A stretch of DNA of 64,000 bases from an uncultured Lachnospiraceae bacterium (lineage in GTDB: Bacteria; Bacillota; Clostridia; Lachnospirales; Lachnospiraceae): the NCBI GenBank assembly GCA_934432595.1, contig CAKRYR010000004.1, positions 1 to 64,000 of the forward strand, in the 5' to 3' direction. The first letter of the stretch is position 1; each line of letters opens with the position of its first letter. The notes under the pieces were generated by a model. It searched no databases. It had not been told where the DNA came from and saw nothing but the letters and a program-made list of their open reading frames with translations. Both the position numbers and the translations under genes were made by a program. Positions 24,762 to 34,700 of the stretch are shown here, piece after piece.

Positions 24762-24805
24762 CTCGTAGTGGTACTTATTAAATAATAAATATCTCTACGA
24801 GTACC
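24762..24805 (+). other. Hairpin between recombination and helicase genes
   Basis: CTCGTAG (24762-24768) pairs with CTACGAG (24795-24801), and an alternative stem GGTACT/AGTACC (24770-24775 with 24800-24805) competes with it; the loop is pure AT. No T run follows, so an ordinary terminator is unlikely. Position between the Sak4-like gene and the helicase block would suit a replication origin or an attenuator; that is a guess. Confidence 0.35.
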
Positions 24806-24853
24806 TCCAATTAATCGTTATATTAATTTTGTTTATATTAGTGAGGTGATGAT

Positions 24854-25309
24854 ATGGCTAGTATGAGTGAGCAAGAAAAAAAAGATTGGATTGAATTATA
24901 TGAATATGTAAAAGAAAGAATAATGGGATATGATTTTAGTCAGAAACTATCTAAAAAAATGATATTAAGACTTAGAGGGTTACAGAATGGAAAATACTTA
25001 GACAACAAGAATATAGAAGATAGTGCTTATTATTCTTTTAAAATTATTCTTTTAACTTACAAGTATTGTTATTACGATATTAACAATATTTTAAATTCAA
25101 AAACATTTAATAGCGAAGAACATAAATTTAATTATATTGCTTCTATAGTTGAGAATAAATTAAATGATGTATATTTAAGATATAATGGACAAAAAAAGAA
25201 AGAGAAGAAATTAGAGAGAGCTAGTTTAAAAGATGTAACTAATAATGGTGCTTCTTACACAAGAAAAACTAATGATAGTAATAATAGAAATCTAAAAGAT
25301 TTTTGGTAA
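24854..25309 (+). CDS. Hypothetical protein of the replication block (151 aa)
   Basis: GTGAGGTGATGAT before ATG 24854. All helical and strongly basic in its last 50 residues (GQKKKEKKLERASLK). It lies 14 bases before the DnaB-like helicase, where phages often keep a helicase loader, but no loader motif (no Walker A) is visible. Confidence 0.6.
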   Translation: MASMSEQEKKDWIELYEYVKERIMGYDFSQKLSKKMILRLRGLQNGKYLDNKNIEDSAYYSFKIILLTYKYCYYDINNILNSKTFNSEEHKFNYIASIVENKLNDVYLRYNGQKKKEKKLERASLKDVTNNGASYTRKTNDSNNRNLKDFW

Positions 25310-25323
25310 AGGGGTGTTAAATT

Positions 25324-26817
25324 TTGGCAGATAATAAAAAAAGTTTAACTACCTTTGAAAAAGAGAATATAGATACCTTAAAAAAAATATCTGAGTTTAA
25401 ACTAGGTACAGAAGCAAATATAGTATCGTGTATATATAAAAATCCTGAATTATTATATGATACAAAACTAACATTAAAAGATTTTGGAGTAAATATATGG
25501 AGAGTTTATTTCTGTATAGCAAGTGATATTATACTTCAGGAAGAAAAGAAAACTTTAGATGATATTACAGTAGGTTTGTACTTACAAAAACATGATAAAT
25601 TAAAAAAGAAGTTTGATGAATATGGTGGATATAATACTATTGAAAATGCTAAACAGTATATAAATGAATCTAATTTTGAATCTTATACCCAAGAGTTGAA
25701 TAAATGGAATGCTGTAATCCAATTATGTAAGAAAGGGTTTCCTGTTAAAGATAGATTATCTGACTATGTTGATATGTCGGCAGAAGATATATATAACGAA
25801 TTAGAAGTTTATATTAATCATATATTTGTCAACGTAGATAATGATATAAAATCATATGATATTTGCGATGGTATAGATGAATTGATAGAAGAGTTAAATG
25901 AAGGACTTGCAGTTGGTTTACCATATAATAATATGCCATTTGTTACTAAGACTACGGGTGGACAATGTTTAGGAAATATTACTTTGATAGGTGGATTAAG
26001 TAACGTAGGTAAATCTACATTTGTTAGGACATCTATAATACCTAGTATTATAAATACAAAAGAAAAAATAGTAGTAATGGTAAATGAAGATGGCATAAAG
26101 AAATGGCAAAGAGAATTGTTAGTATGGATAGTAAATAATATTTTAAAATATGATTTACAGAAGTATATTGTAAGAGATGGTAAGTATAGTGATGAAGTAA
26201 AAGAAAAATTATATCTTGCTGCTAATTGGTTAAAAGAACAAACAGATAATCACACTATTACAATAATACCATTTCAAAGATACCAAACATCTAAAGCTAT
26301 TAAAACTATAAAGAAATATGCAAATATGGGAGTCAAGTATTTTATATTAGATACATTTAAATTAGACGCAGGGAAAGTAACTGAACAAAGTTGGATTCAA
26401 ATGCAACAATCTATGGTAGATATATATGATATTGTTAAACCAGAAGCTTTAAATGTATACATAGCTATTACATTTCAGTTAAGTAAAGGTAGTATTAGAC
26501 AAAGATATTATACCCAAGATAATGTTGGTATGGCGAAGAATATAATAGACCCAACATCTACTTGTTTAATGATACGTGATTTGTATGAGGACGAATATCC
26601 AGGCGAAAAAAGAGAAGTTAAAGTTTACAGACTAGAAGGAGTTGATAATAAGACTAAGATACAAGTTCAGTTAGATAGAAAGAAAAGGTATCAAGTTATT
26701 TTTATAGTTAAAAATCGTGAGGGGGCAGCGAATACTTTTCAATATGTAATAGAACACGATTTAAGTAGAAATATTATGAAAGAAATAGGAGTTTGCAATA
26801 TTCAACAGGATTTTTAG
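25324..26817 (+). CDS. DnaB-like replicative helicase (497 aa)
   Basis: Unwinds DNA at the fork. An N-terminal DnaB domain (about 25-120) is followed by a RecA-like motor: Walker A GGLSNVGKST (223-232), TKTTGGQCLGNITLI before it, a Walker B-like strand YFILDTFKLD, and a late arm with conserved RNGG-like spacing missing its usual DnaB wording, so it is a divergent phage type like SP-beta YorI. TTG start at 25324 after AAGGGGTGTTAAAT. Works with the Toprim primase just downstream. Confidence 0.82.
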   Translation: MADNKKSLTTFEKENIDTLKKISEFKLGTEANIVSCIYKNPELLYDTKLTLKDFGVNIWRVYFCIASDIILQEEKKTLDDITVGLYLQKHDKLKKKFDEYGGYNTIENAKQYINESNFESYTQELNKWNAVIQLCKKGFPVKDRLSDYVDMSAEDIYNELEVYINHIFVNVDNDIKSYDICDGIDELIEELNEGLAVGLPYNNMPFVTKTTGGQCLGNITLIGGLSNVGKSTFVRTSIIPSIINTKEKIVVMVNEDGIKKWQRELLVWIVNNILKYDLQKYIVRDGKYSDEVKEKLYLAANWLKEQTDNHTITIIPFQRYQTSKAIKTIKKYANMGVKYFILDTFKLDAGKVTEQSWIQMQQSMVDIYDIVKPEALNVYIAITFQLSKGSIRQRYYTQDNVGMAKNIIDPTSTCLMIRDLYEDEYPGEKREVKVYRLEGVDNKTKIQVQLDRKKRYQVIFIVKNREGAANTFQYVIEHDLSRNIMKEIGVCNIQQDF

Positions 26818-26853
26818 AGAATAGAAAAATAGTTATAAGAGAGGTGATAATGA

Positions 26854-27930
26854 GTGACTATAATCGAGTTAAAACAGTATATATATAATAATAAAAAAAT
26901 TGAATATATACTTAAAGAGATTGGGTGTCACTCAATCAATTATCACGACAATAAAGAATATTATAGTTGTGGAAACTATAATGGGGATAATCCCACAGCG
27001 GTTAATGTATATAATAATGAATATTTAAGAGTTAAGAACTGGACAAGGACTAAGGAGTTTGATAATAATTCAGATTTAATAACATTAGTAGAATATAATA
27101 AAGGATTAAGTTTTTCTGATGCTATTAAATATTTATATAAGCTGCTAGGATTGAAATTTAGTTACAAGATAGAATCGAAACAAGAAGTAAAAGTAAAAGA
27201 CCCACTAGAAATATTTAAGAGAATAAAAAATGGGAGCAACAGAACAGTTAATGTAAAAGATGTGGAAATATTAGATAAAAATTTATTAGATGATTATATA
27301 CCGATATTACATATTAGCTGGGTAAAAGAAGGAATTATGCCATGGACAGCTAAGAAGTTTAGTATAGCATACAGTTATAGGAGGCAAAGAATTATTATTC
27401 CACATTTTCATTGGTGTACAAAAAAATTATTAGGATTTAATATGAGAACTGTCGTAGATAATTATGAAGAACTTGGAATATCTAAATATTGGATTACACC
27501 TACATATCAAAAATCAAATAACTTATATGGATTAGCACAGAATTATAATGATATACAAAAGGCTGGTTATGTAGTAATTGCAGAAAGTGAAAAGAGTTGT
27601 TTAAAAAGAGATTCTCTTTGTGATAGTACTGTAGTAAGTCTTTCTGGCAAAATAATATCAGATGAACAAGTTGCTATTTTAATAGGTTTGAATGTAGAAA
27701 TAGTGGTAGCATTAGATAAAGATGTAGACATTAATGAGGTTAGACATATATGTAATAAGTTTTATGGTGTAAGGTCTGTTTCATATATATGGGATAAATG
27801 GAAATTGTTAAACGAAAAAGATTCACCTATGGATGCAAATGATAAGATATATAAATTCTTATTTAAACATAGAGTAAAGTATGATAATAGCGAACATAGA
27901 AAGTATTTACAAGAACTAGGGAGGAAATAG
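26854..27930 (+). CDS. DnaG-like primase with Toprim domain (358 aa)
   Basis: The N-terminus keeps a remnant of the CHC2 zinc-finger (GCHSINYHDNKEYYSCGNYN, residues about 22-41, with Cys, His and Cys). The Toprim core follows: VVIAESEKSCLK with the catalytic Glu and VVALDKDVDIN with the DxD. It makes RNA primers for the polymerase at 31712. It lacks the C-terminal helicase-binding domain of cellular DnaG, as usual in phages. GTG start at 26854 behind GAGAGGTGATAAT. Confidence 0.8.
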   Translation: MTIIELKQYIYNNKKIEYILKEIGCHSINYHDNKEYYSCGNYNGDNPTAVNVYNNEYLRVKNWTRTKEFDNNSDLITLVEYNKGLSFSDAIKYLYKLLGLKFSYKIESKQEVKVKDPLEIFKRIKNGSNRTVNVKDVEILDKNLLDDYIPILHISWVKEGIMPWTAKKFSIAYSYRRQRIIIPHFHWCTKKLLGFNMRTVVDNYEELGISKYWITPTYQKSNNLYGLAQNYNDIQKAGYVVIAESEKSCLKRDSLCDSTVVSLSGKIISDEQVAILIGLNVEIVVALDKDVDINEVRHICNKFYGVRSVSYIWDKWKLLNEKDSPMDANDKIYKFLFKHRVKYDNSEHRKYLQELGRK

Positions 27931-27932
27931 TT

Positions 27933-29120
27933 ATGAGATTAACAGGAGAACAATTAAATAAAGTAATGAAAAAATACAATACAGATAAGCTATGGAGTTT
28001 TAGTAGAATGAATTTATTTAAAACATCACCATATTCATATTACTTAAAATACATAGTACAAGCCAAAGAAGATAACGACAATTCTATCTATGGTATTATG
28101 GGTGGTTGTGTGCATACAATATTAGAAAAATTTTATAGTGACGAAATTAAATACGAAGATATGTTAGAAGAGTTCGAAAATGCTTGGATGACTAATATAG
28201 ATATATTAGATTTAAAGTTTAATAGAACAGATGAAGAAAAAAACAATAAAATAAAAGATAAATATTATAGAGATTTAAAACATTTCTTTGAATATCATAA
28301 GGTATTAGAGGATAAACCTAAATTAGAAAAGTTTATTATAACTAATATCGGAGATTTTTATTTTCAAGGCTATATTGATGTTATCAATAAAGACAAGAAT
28401 AATATCTATAATATTATAGATTGGAAAACTTCTAGTATTTATCTTGGACATAAAGCAGAGAAAGAAAGTTTTCAGTTAGGTATATATGCTATAGGTTTAA
28501 ATCAAATGGGAGTGCCACTTGAAAACATAAGAATTAAATGGAATTTCCTAAAGTATTGTACTGTATATTGTGAACAGGCTAATGGAAAAGTAAAGGAAAG
28601 AAATATTGAGAGATGCGAATTAGGTAGTAAGTTATTATCCAATGTAAAGATATGGTTAAAAAAGTTTGGTTATAAAGACGAGTTAGATTACTACTGTAAT
28701 TTGCTATGTAATAGTAATGATTTGTCTTGTCTACCAGAAGAAGTACAGAAAAAATATGTAGTAACAGATTGTTATGTTGAAGTACCAATAACGGAGAAAA
28801 TGATAAGTTTTTGGACTAAAGAGATAATAGAAACACTAACAGATATAACGTTAAGGGAAAAAGATTATAACGAAACTCATAGTGATAAAGCGTTTTGGGA
28901 TAGTGAAGATGCTATCAAAGTTTCTAGTTATTATTTTACTAATTTATCTGGTTATTCAGCCAATCTACATAAACCTTACCAAGAGTATCTTGACAAATTA
29001 GAAAGACAGAAACGAGAGAATGATGATATGTTAGGTGTAGTTAATAAAAGTAAAGTTAACAATAATGGTTCGACTGTAGAAATAGATGATGAAGATTTAG
29101 AATGGCTAAAATATATTTAA
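27933..29120 (+). CDS. PD-(D/E)XK nuclease, RecB/Cas4-like (395 aa)
   Basis: FSRMNLFKTSPYSYYLKYI at the start and GGCVHTILEKFY are typical of the family. The active site reads FQGYIDVI (Asp), NIIDWKTSS (Asp and Lys of D-x-K) and FQLGIYAIGL (motif QxxxY). Cas4 relatives carry an Fe-S cluster bound by C-terminal cysteines; several cysteines lie at 230-275 but I cannot assign them. It probably trims DNA ends during recombination-dependent replication. Three bases after the primase gene, so coupled. Confidence 0.8.
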   Translation: MRLTGEQLNKVMKKYNTDKLWSFSRMNLFKTSPYSYYLKYIVQAKEDNDNSIYGIMGGCVHTILEKFYSDEIKYEDMLEEFENAWMTNIDILDLKFNRTDEEKNNKIKDKYYRDLKHFFEYHKVLEDKPKLEKFIITNIGDFYFQGYIDVINKDKNNIYNIIDWKTSSIYLGHKAEKESFQLGIYAIGLNQMGVPLENIRIKWNFLKYCTVYCEQANGKVKERNIERCELGSKLLSNVKIWLKKFGYKDELDYYCNLLCNSNDLSCLPEEVQKKYVVTDCYVEVPITEKMISFWTKEIIETLTDITLREKDYNETHSDKAFWDSEDAIKVSSYYFTNLSGYSANLHKPYQEYLDKLERQKRENDDMLGVVNKSKVNNNGSTVEIDDEDLEWLKYI

Positions 29121-29159
29121 CTAAAAACTATTTACAAGAAATAGAAATTATAGTATAAT
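29119..29159 (+). promoter_or_regulatory. Sigma-A promoter with 16-bp repeat, copy 7
   Basis: AACTAAAAACTATTTA (29119-29134) runs into TTTACA (29131-29136), a 17-base spacer and a perfect TATAAT (29154-29159). It begins inside the stop codon of the nuclease gene. This is the best-formed of the repeat promoters. Confidence 0.78.
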
Positions 29160-29182
29160 ATAAATAGAGTATTATATAATCA

Positions 29183-29222
29183 TTGGTTTACTAAAAATCG
29201 TATAAATATTTTGGTAAACCAA
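29183..29222 (+). terminator. 14-bp hairpin between two repeat copies
   Basis: TTGGTTTACTAAAA pairs with TTTTGGTAAACCAA (one G-U pair) around a 12-base loop. It lies just after the copy-7 promoter and before copy 8 and the methyltransferase gene, so it could stop or attenuate transcripts from that promoter. The T-rich tail (TTGGTTTTGCTTT) is weak. Confidence 0.5.
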
Positions 29223-29235
29223 TTGGTTTTGCTTT

Positions 29236-29251
29236 AACTAGAAACTATTTA
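29236..29251 (+). promoter_or_regulatory. 16-bp intergenic repeat, copy 8
   Basis: AACTAGAAACTATTTA, one change, 25 bases before the methyltransferase start and only 117 bases after copy 7. The pair of copies around a hairpin makes this the densest control region of the element. Confidence 0.6.
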
Positions 29252-29276
29252 TGGTTTTTGAAAGTGAGGTACGAGT

Positions 29277-31433
29277 ATGAGTTTTAAAGTGTTGAGTTTA
29301 TTTAGTGGTATTGGTGCGTTTGAAAAAGCATTAAAAAATATCGGTGTAGATTATGATTTAATAGGATATAGTGAAATTGATAAATATGCAAGTAAATCTT
29401 ATGCTGCTGTACATAATGTTGATGAATCAATGAATTTAGGAGATATAACTAAAATAAATGAAAAGGAATTACCTAAGAATATTGATTTAATTACTTATGG
29501 ATTTCCATGTGTTCCAAAAGGATTTAAAGTAAAAACTTCAATTGGATATAAAAATATCGAAGATATAACAACGCAAGATGAAGTTTTAACACATACAAAT
29601 ACTTATCAAAAAGTTGTAGTTACAATGAACAGAATTAGTGACCATATAAATAAAATCAAAGGTGTAGGTTGTTATGATTTACAGCTTACAGACGAACATC
29701 CAGTGTATGTGTATCGTAACAATAAATTTGAATGGGTTAAAACAAAAGATTTAACAACTAAAGATAACCTTGTTTATAACATCAATACAAATGAAATCAA
29801 GTCTGATTGTACAGACGATGAATTGTGGATATTAGGAAGATATTGTGCTGATGGGTACAGAGAAAACCATTCTTTAAAAAGACCTATTTTGTGCATTGGT
29901 TCACATAAGGTAGATGAATTTGAAGAACATTTAAAAAGTATTGAATGTAGTATTATACATCAAGGAAGAAGTTGTATAGAATACAAGATTTTAGATGAAA
30001 AATTATCAAATATTCTTGATGGTTTTGGAACAGGAAGTACGAAAAAAGAGATACCTAATTGGGTAATAGATTTACCAACTGAACAGTTAAAGATATTCTT
30101 AGATGGATATTTAAGTGGAGATGGACATAAACGAAAAGATAGAACTTTAACTATGTTCTGTACTGCAAGTGAAAAAATGATTTTATCACTTCAAGAAATT
30201 ATCATAAAAGTTTATAGAGTAGTACCAACAATTAGCGTTCGTGTTGATAAGAGAAGTGAAACATTTAGCGATACATACAATGGACAGTTTTCAAATAAAC
30301 CTAAAAATCAAGTGATTATTAATGACAAAATCATTGTTCCTATCAAGAACATTGAGAGAATTGAAAAGGATATAGAAGTTTTTAATTTTGAAGTTGAAAA
30401 TGATAATAGTTATACAGTTAATAATATTATTGTACATAATTGTCAAGATATAAGTATTGCTGGTAAACAAAAAGGTTTATTTAATGAAGATGGAAGTAAA
30501 ACAAGAAGTGGATTATTCTTTGAAGCATTAAGAATAATTGAAGAAACAAAACCTAGAGTTGCTATAGCAGAAAATGTGAAAAATCTTACAGGTAAGAAAT
30601 TTAAACCACAGTTTGATATTGTATTAAAAAGTCTTGAAGATGCTGGATACAATAACTATTGGCAAGTATTAAATGCAAAAGATTATGGAATACCACAGAA
30701 TAGAGAAAGAGTTTTTATTGTATCAATTAGAAAAGATATTGATAATGGTGGTGTCAAATTCCCTGAGCCATTTAAGTTAAAACTAAGGCTCAAGGATATG
30801 TTAGATGATGAAGTAGATGAAAAATATTATTTATCAAAAGAACAAATAGACAGAATTAATAATAGTAATTTTATGCAAGAGAAAAAAAGATTACAAGAAA
30901 AAGATTATGCAGATACTTTGTTAGCTAGAGATTATAAAGACCCTAAATGTGTAGCAGTAGAGCCTAAAAGAATAGGTGGTTTATTCGATACTGAAACTTC
31001 AAAACATCAAGCTGGTTCTATTTGGGATAAAGAATGTATATCTCCAACTATTGACACAATGCAAGGTGGGTATAGGCAACCATTAGTTACAATAGATGAC
31101 AATGTCCCTAATGATGAAATAGAAATTAATGTTATTGGAAACTATAGTCCGTCTGGACATGATACGTCGAGAATAGTTGATGAGAATGGAAATGCTCTAA
31201 CAGTAAAAGAAAATCATGGAACTGTTACTGCTACAATGCAAAATTTAAGAATCAGAAAACTTACCCCAAAAGAGTGTTGGAAACTTATGGGATTTGATGA
31301 CGAAGATTTTGAGAAAGCAGAAAAGGTTAATAGTAATACACAACTATACAAACAAGCTGGAAATAGTATCGTAGTTGATGTATTAGAAAATATTTTTATT
31401 GAACTATTTAATCAAAATATTGTATCTATATAA
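29277..31433 (+). CDS. DNA cytosine-5 methyltransferase precursor containing an intein (718 aa; 407 aa after splicing)
   Basis: Host protein: motif I VLSLFSGIGAFEKAL (5-19), motif IV split as GFP / CQDIS, VI AENVKNL, VIII QNRERVFIVS, a long target-recognition region (LARDYKDPKCV, GNYSPSGHDTSR), IX LTPKECWKLMGFD and X QLYKQAGNSIVVDVLENI. The enzyme is inactive until the 311-residue intein (78-388) leaves, because the intein separates Pro77 from the catalytic Cys389. Once joined, the motif GFPCQDIS is perfect. GTGAGGTACGAGT precedes ATG 29277. A short pseudogene just downstream resembles a piece of the same target-recognition region. Confidence 0.9.
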   Translation: MSFKVLSLFSGIGAFEKALKNIGVDYDLIGYSEIDKYASKSYAAVHNVDESMNLGDITKINEKELPKNIDLITYGFPCVPKGFKVKTSIGYKNIEDITTQDEVLTHTNTYQKVVVTMNRISDHINKIKGVGCYDLQLTDEHPVYVYRNNKFEWVKTKDLTTKDNLVYNINTNEIKSDCTDDELWILGRYCADGYRENHSLKRPILCIGSHKVDEFEEHLKSIECSIIHQGRSCIEYKILDEKLSNILDGFGTGSTKKEIPNWVIDLPTEQLKIFLDGYLSGDGHKRKDRTLTMFCTASEKMILSLQEIIIKVYRVVPTISVRVDKRSETFSDTYNGQFSNKPKNQVIINDKIIVPIKNIERIEKDIEVFNFEVENDNSYTVNNIIVHNCQDISIAGKQKGLFNEDGSKTRSGLFFEALRIIEETKPRVAIAENVKNLTGKKFKPQFDIVLKSLEDAGYNNYWQVLNAKDYGIPQNRERVFIVSIRKDIDNGGVKFPEPFKLKLRLKDMLDDEVDEKYYLSKEQIDRINNSNFMQEKKRLQEKDYADTLLARDYKDPKCVAVEPKRIGGLFDTETSKHQAGSIWDKECISPTIDTMQGGYRQPLVTIDDNVPNDEIEINVIGNYSPSGHDTSRIVDENGNALTVKENHGTVTATMQNLRIRKLTPKECWKLMGFDDEDFEKAEKVNSNTQLYKQAGNSIVVDVLENIFIELFNQNIVSI
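29508..30440 (+). mobile_element. In-frame intein with LAGLIDADG homing endonuclease
   Basis: 933 bases, 311 codons. The first residue is Cys78; block B has TDEH (138-141) with the TxxH signature; two endonuclease motifs follow, LGRYCADGY (186-194) and LDGYLSGDG (275-283); block F is VFNFEVENDNSYTVNN; and block G ends IIVHN with Asn388, followed by Cys389. All residues for the normal Cys1 splicing pathway are present. The endonuclease should cut intein-free alleles at the catalytic-site codons and so spread the intein. Confidence 0.93.
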
Positions 31434-31481
31434 AAAGAGATATGATAGTAATTATGTTATTTGATGATAGGAAGTGATTTA

Positions 31482-31655
31482 ATGTGTAATAAAAAAGATG
31501 ACCCTAAAATAATAAATCCATTAAAAGGCAAAACACCTTACGGATGGCATTTTGAATAGGCTGTTTACGATGGAAATGGGATTATTAGAGCATTAAAGGC
31601 GGGTGGTGGAAGTGGTAATATACCAAAAGTGATTGTTGAAGAAGATAACAATTAA
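31482..31655 (+). pseudogene. Short gene with in-frame TAG, methyltransferase-fragment-like
   Basis: AGGAAGTGATTTA precedes ATG 31482. After 25 codons (ending YGWHFE) there is TAG at 31557-31559; the same frame then stays open for 31 codons (AVYDGNGIIRALKAGGGSGN and on) to TAA at 31655. CAG to TAG is a single change. The wording NPLKGKTPYGWHFE and GGGSGNIPKVI resembles the variable target-recognition part of phage C5 methyltransferases like the one upstream, so it may be a leftover piece. Similarity is from memory. Confidence 0.5.
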
Positions 31656-31711
31656 TAGATTGCACAATGAATTTTCACATATTAGCAAGTTAAGATAGGA
31701 ATGATATAGAT

Positions 31712-34700
31712 ATGAGTAAAAATTATACAGTATATCACTTACACTCTATGTTGAGCAATGGCGTGACTAATATAGATAGTGTAACTAAATATGAAGAGTA
31801 TGTAGATTATGCGTCAAGTCTTGATATGAAAGCATTGGCTTTTTCTGAGCATGGTTCTATATTCCAATGGGTAAAGAAAAAGAATTATATCGAGAGTAAA
31901 GGTATGAAGTACATTCACGCAGAAGAATTCTATGTTACTAAATCTTTAGAAGAGAAGGTTAGAGACAATTACCATTGTATTTTAATTGCAAGAAATTATG
32001 ATGGTGTTAAAGAATTAAATAGATTATCTTCTATGTCGTTTAATAGAAGCAATGTTAAATGTGTTAATGACGGAAAAGATAGATTTTATTATACTCCTAG
32101 AATTACATTTGATGAACTTATAAATACTACTGACAATATCATTATAACTAGTGCTTGTTTAGGTGGAATTTTAAACAGTAAAGACAATGATATTAAAACT
32201 AGATTTTTAAAGTTTATTATTAAAAATAAGAATAGATGTTTCTTGGAAATACAACATCATAAAGTTGATGAACAGATTAAATATAATAAAATACTGTATA
32301 CTATATCACAAAAATATGATTTAAAATTGGTAGCTGGAACAGATACACATAGTCTAAATGACAAACACGTTAAAGGTAGAAGTATATTACAAAAAAGTAA
32401 AAATGTATTTTTTGATAATGAAGATGGGTGGGATTTGACATTTAAATCATATGAAGAACTTTGCAATGCTTACAAAGAACAAAATGCTTTGCCAGAAGAA
32501 ATTTATCTTGCAGCTATAGAAAATACCAATCTTATTGCCGATATGGTAGAACCATTTGAATTAGACTATAGCTATAAATATCCCCACCTATGGGAAGAAC
32601 CTGAGAAACTATTTAAACAAAAAATAAAAGAAGGGATTGTTAGAAGAGGAGTTAATGACTTTTCTAATAAACAAGAATATTTTGACAGAATTAAATACGA
32701 GATGAAAGCATACAAACATAATGAAGCAATAGATTTTATGTTGTTAATGGAAGATATTTGTTCGTGGTGTTCAGATAATGATATTCAAATCGGATATGGT
32801 AGAGGTAGTTGTAATGGAAGTATAATTGCTTGGTTATTAGGAATTACTGAAATGGACAGTATTAAATATGGTTTAAACTTTGACCGCTTTATGAATATAG
32901 AGAGAGTTTCGTTAAGTGATATTGATACTGATTTTCCACCTTCAAGAAGAGACGATGTTAAAAATTATATATTTAATAAAGTAGGATTACATTGTTGTGA
33001 TATTATTACTTTTAACACAATTGCTTTAAAAGGTAGTATTCGAGATGTGGCAAGAGCATTAAATATACCTTTAGATATAGTAGGTAATATATGTGACAAT
33101 GTAGAAGATAATGAAGAAAAATACAGAGAAGAATACCCTGAATTATTTGAACTTGTAGATATAGTAAATGGTACTGTTGTATCTGTTGGTTCACACCCTT
33201 GTGGTAGCGTGACTTGCGAATTTAGTTTAGATGATACTATGGGTTTATTTACAACATCGACTAGTGAATATCCTATTTCTCAAATTAATATGAAAGAAAT
33301 AGATAGTCTTAATTATGTTAAATTAGATTTATTAGCATTAGATACAATTGAATTAATAAATGAAACTTGTAAGTTAGCTGGTATAGAAAGATTAACACCA
33401 GATAATGTAGATATTAACGATGATAAAGTATGGAGTTCTATAAGAGATGATACAACGCAAATCTTTCAATGGGAAGGAACTGGCGAATCATATATAAAAG
33501 ACTTACTTTCTGATAATACAATAAATAAATTCAAAGAGGTAAATGAGAATGTAGATAAGATGACATTGTTGTCTATAGGTAATAGTGCTATTAGACCTGC
33601 TGGTGCTTCTTATAGAGAAGATTTAAAGAATGGAGTTGTAAGAAAAACAGGGTCGAAAGCTATAGATGATTTTTTATCTAATACATTTGGTTATTTAGTT
33701 TTTCAATGTCAGATAATAGAATTTCTACATAAGTATTGTGGGTTTACTATGGGAGAGGCAGATATTGTTAGACGTGGTTTCGCAAAAAAAACTGGTACAG
33801 AACAGTATATACCGATAATAAAAAATGGTGGATATTTAAATGAAAATAAAAAGCATTACATAAATGGATTTATTCAAACAATGAAAGATAAATATAATAT
33901 AGATAAGGATAAATCTGAAAAAGATATTGTAAATTTTATTCAAGTAATAGAAGATGCTAGTTCATATTTATTTTCACTTAATCATTCTCAGCCATATTCA
34001 TTCGAAGGATATATATCAGGCTATCTTAGATATTATTATCCACTAGAATTTCTTACATCTGCGTTTAAGATAAATAAAGATAGGCAAGATAAAATAGCTA
34101 AACTTACTGAGTATGCTAAAAAAGTTGGGATAACTATAAACCCTATTAAATTTGGTAAGTCAAGTGCAGATTATACAATGGATAAAAAAAACAATGCTAT
34201 TTATAAAGGTATATCATCAATTAAGTTTTGCAATGAACAGATGGCAGAAGAATTATTAGAATTATCAAAGAATAAATACAATTCATTTGTAGGTTTACTA
34301 AAGGATATTAACGAAAAAACATCTGTCAATTCAAGACAATTGAATATACTTACAATACTAAATTTCTTTAGTGATTATGGCAAGAATGGATATTTGTTAA
34401 AAATTATAGAGTTGTACAACGGAAATAAGCAGAAGAAATATCCAGCACTAGGAACTTGTAAGAGTATTAAAAAAGATATGCTAGACAAATATTCAGAAAT
34501 TGGATTATCAGAATTTTTATTAACTAAATATTCCAATAAAATAACACCTAAGATGTTTAGCAAAATAGATAATATTGGATTGCTTAATGAAATGTGTTCT
34601 AAATTAAAAAATGAAAATATTAGTTTGATAGACCAAGTTAAATATGAAATAGAATATTTAGGATATACACAATACAATAATGATAATATATCTGATTTCT

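Noticed and set aside
22415..31433. CRISPR-Cas or anti-phage island because of the Cas4-like nuclease
   Set aside because: The nuclease lies in a replication operon with primase and helicase; no Cas1, Cas2, effector or array is seen.
102..31655. Reassigned stop codon (TGA or TAG read as amino acid) in the phage
   Set aside because: TGA ends genes at 13621, 13839 and 37681, and TAG ends others such as 14258 and 16276, with neighbours starting right after; long genes contain no in-frame TGA or TAG.
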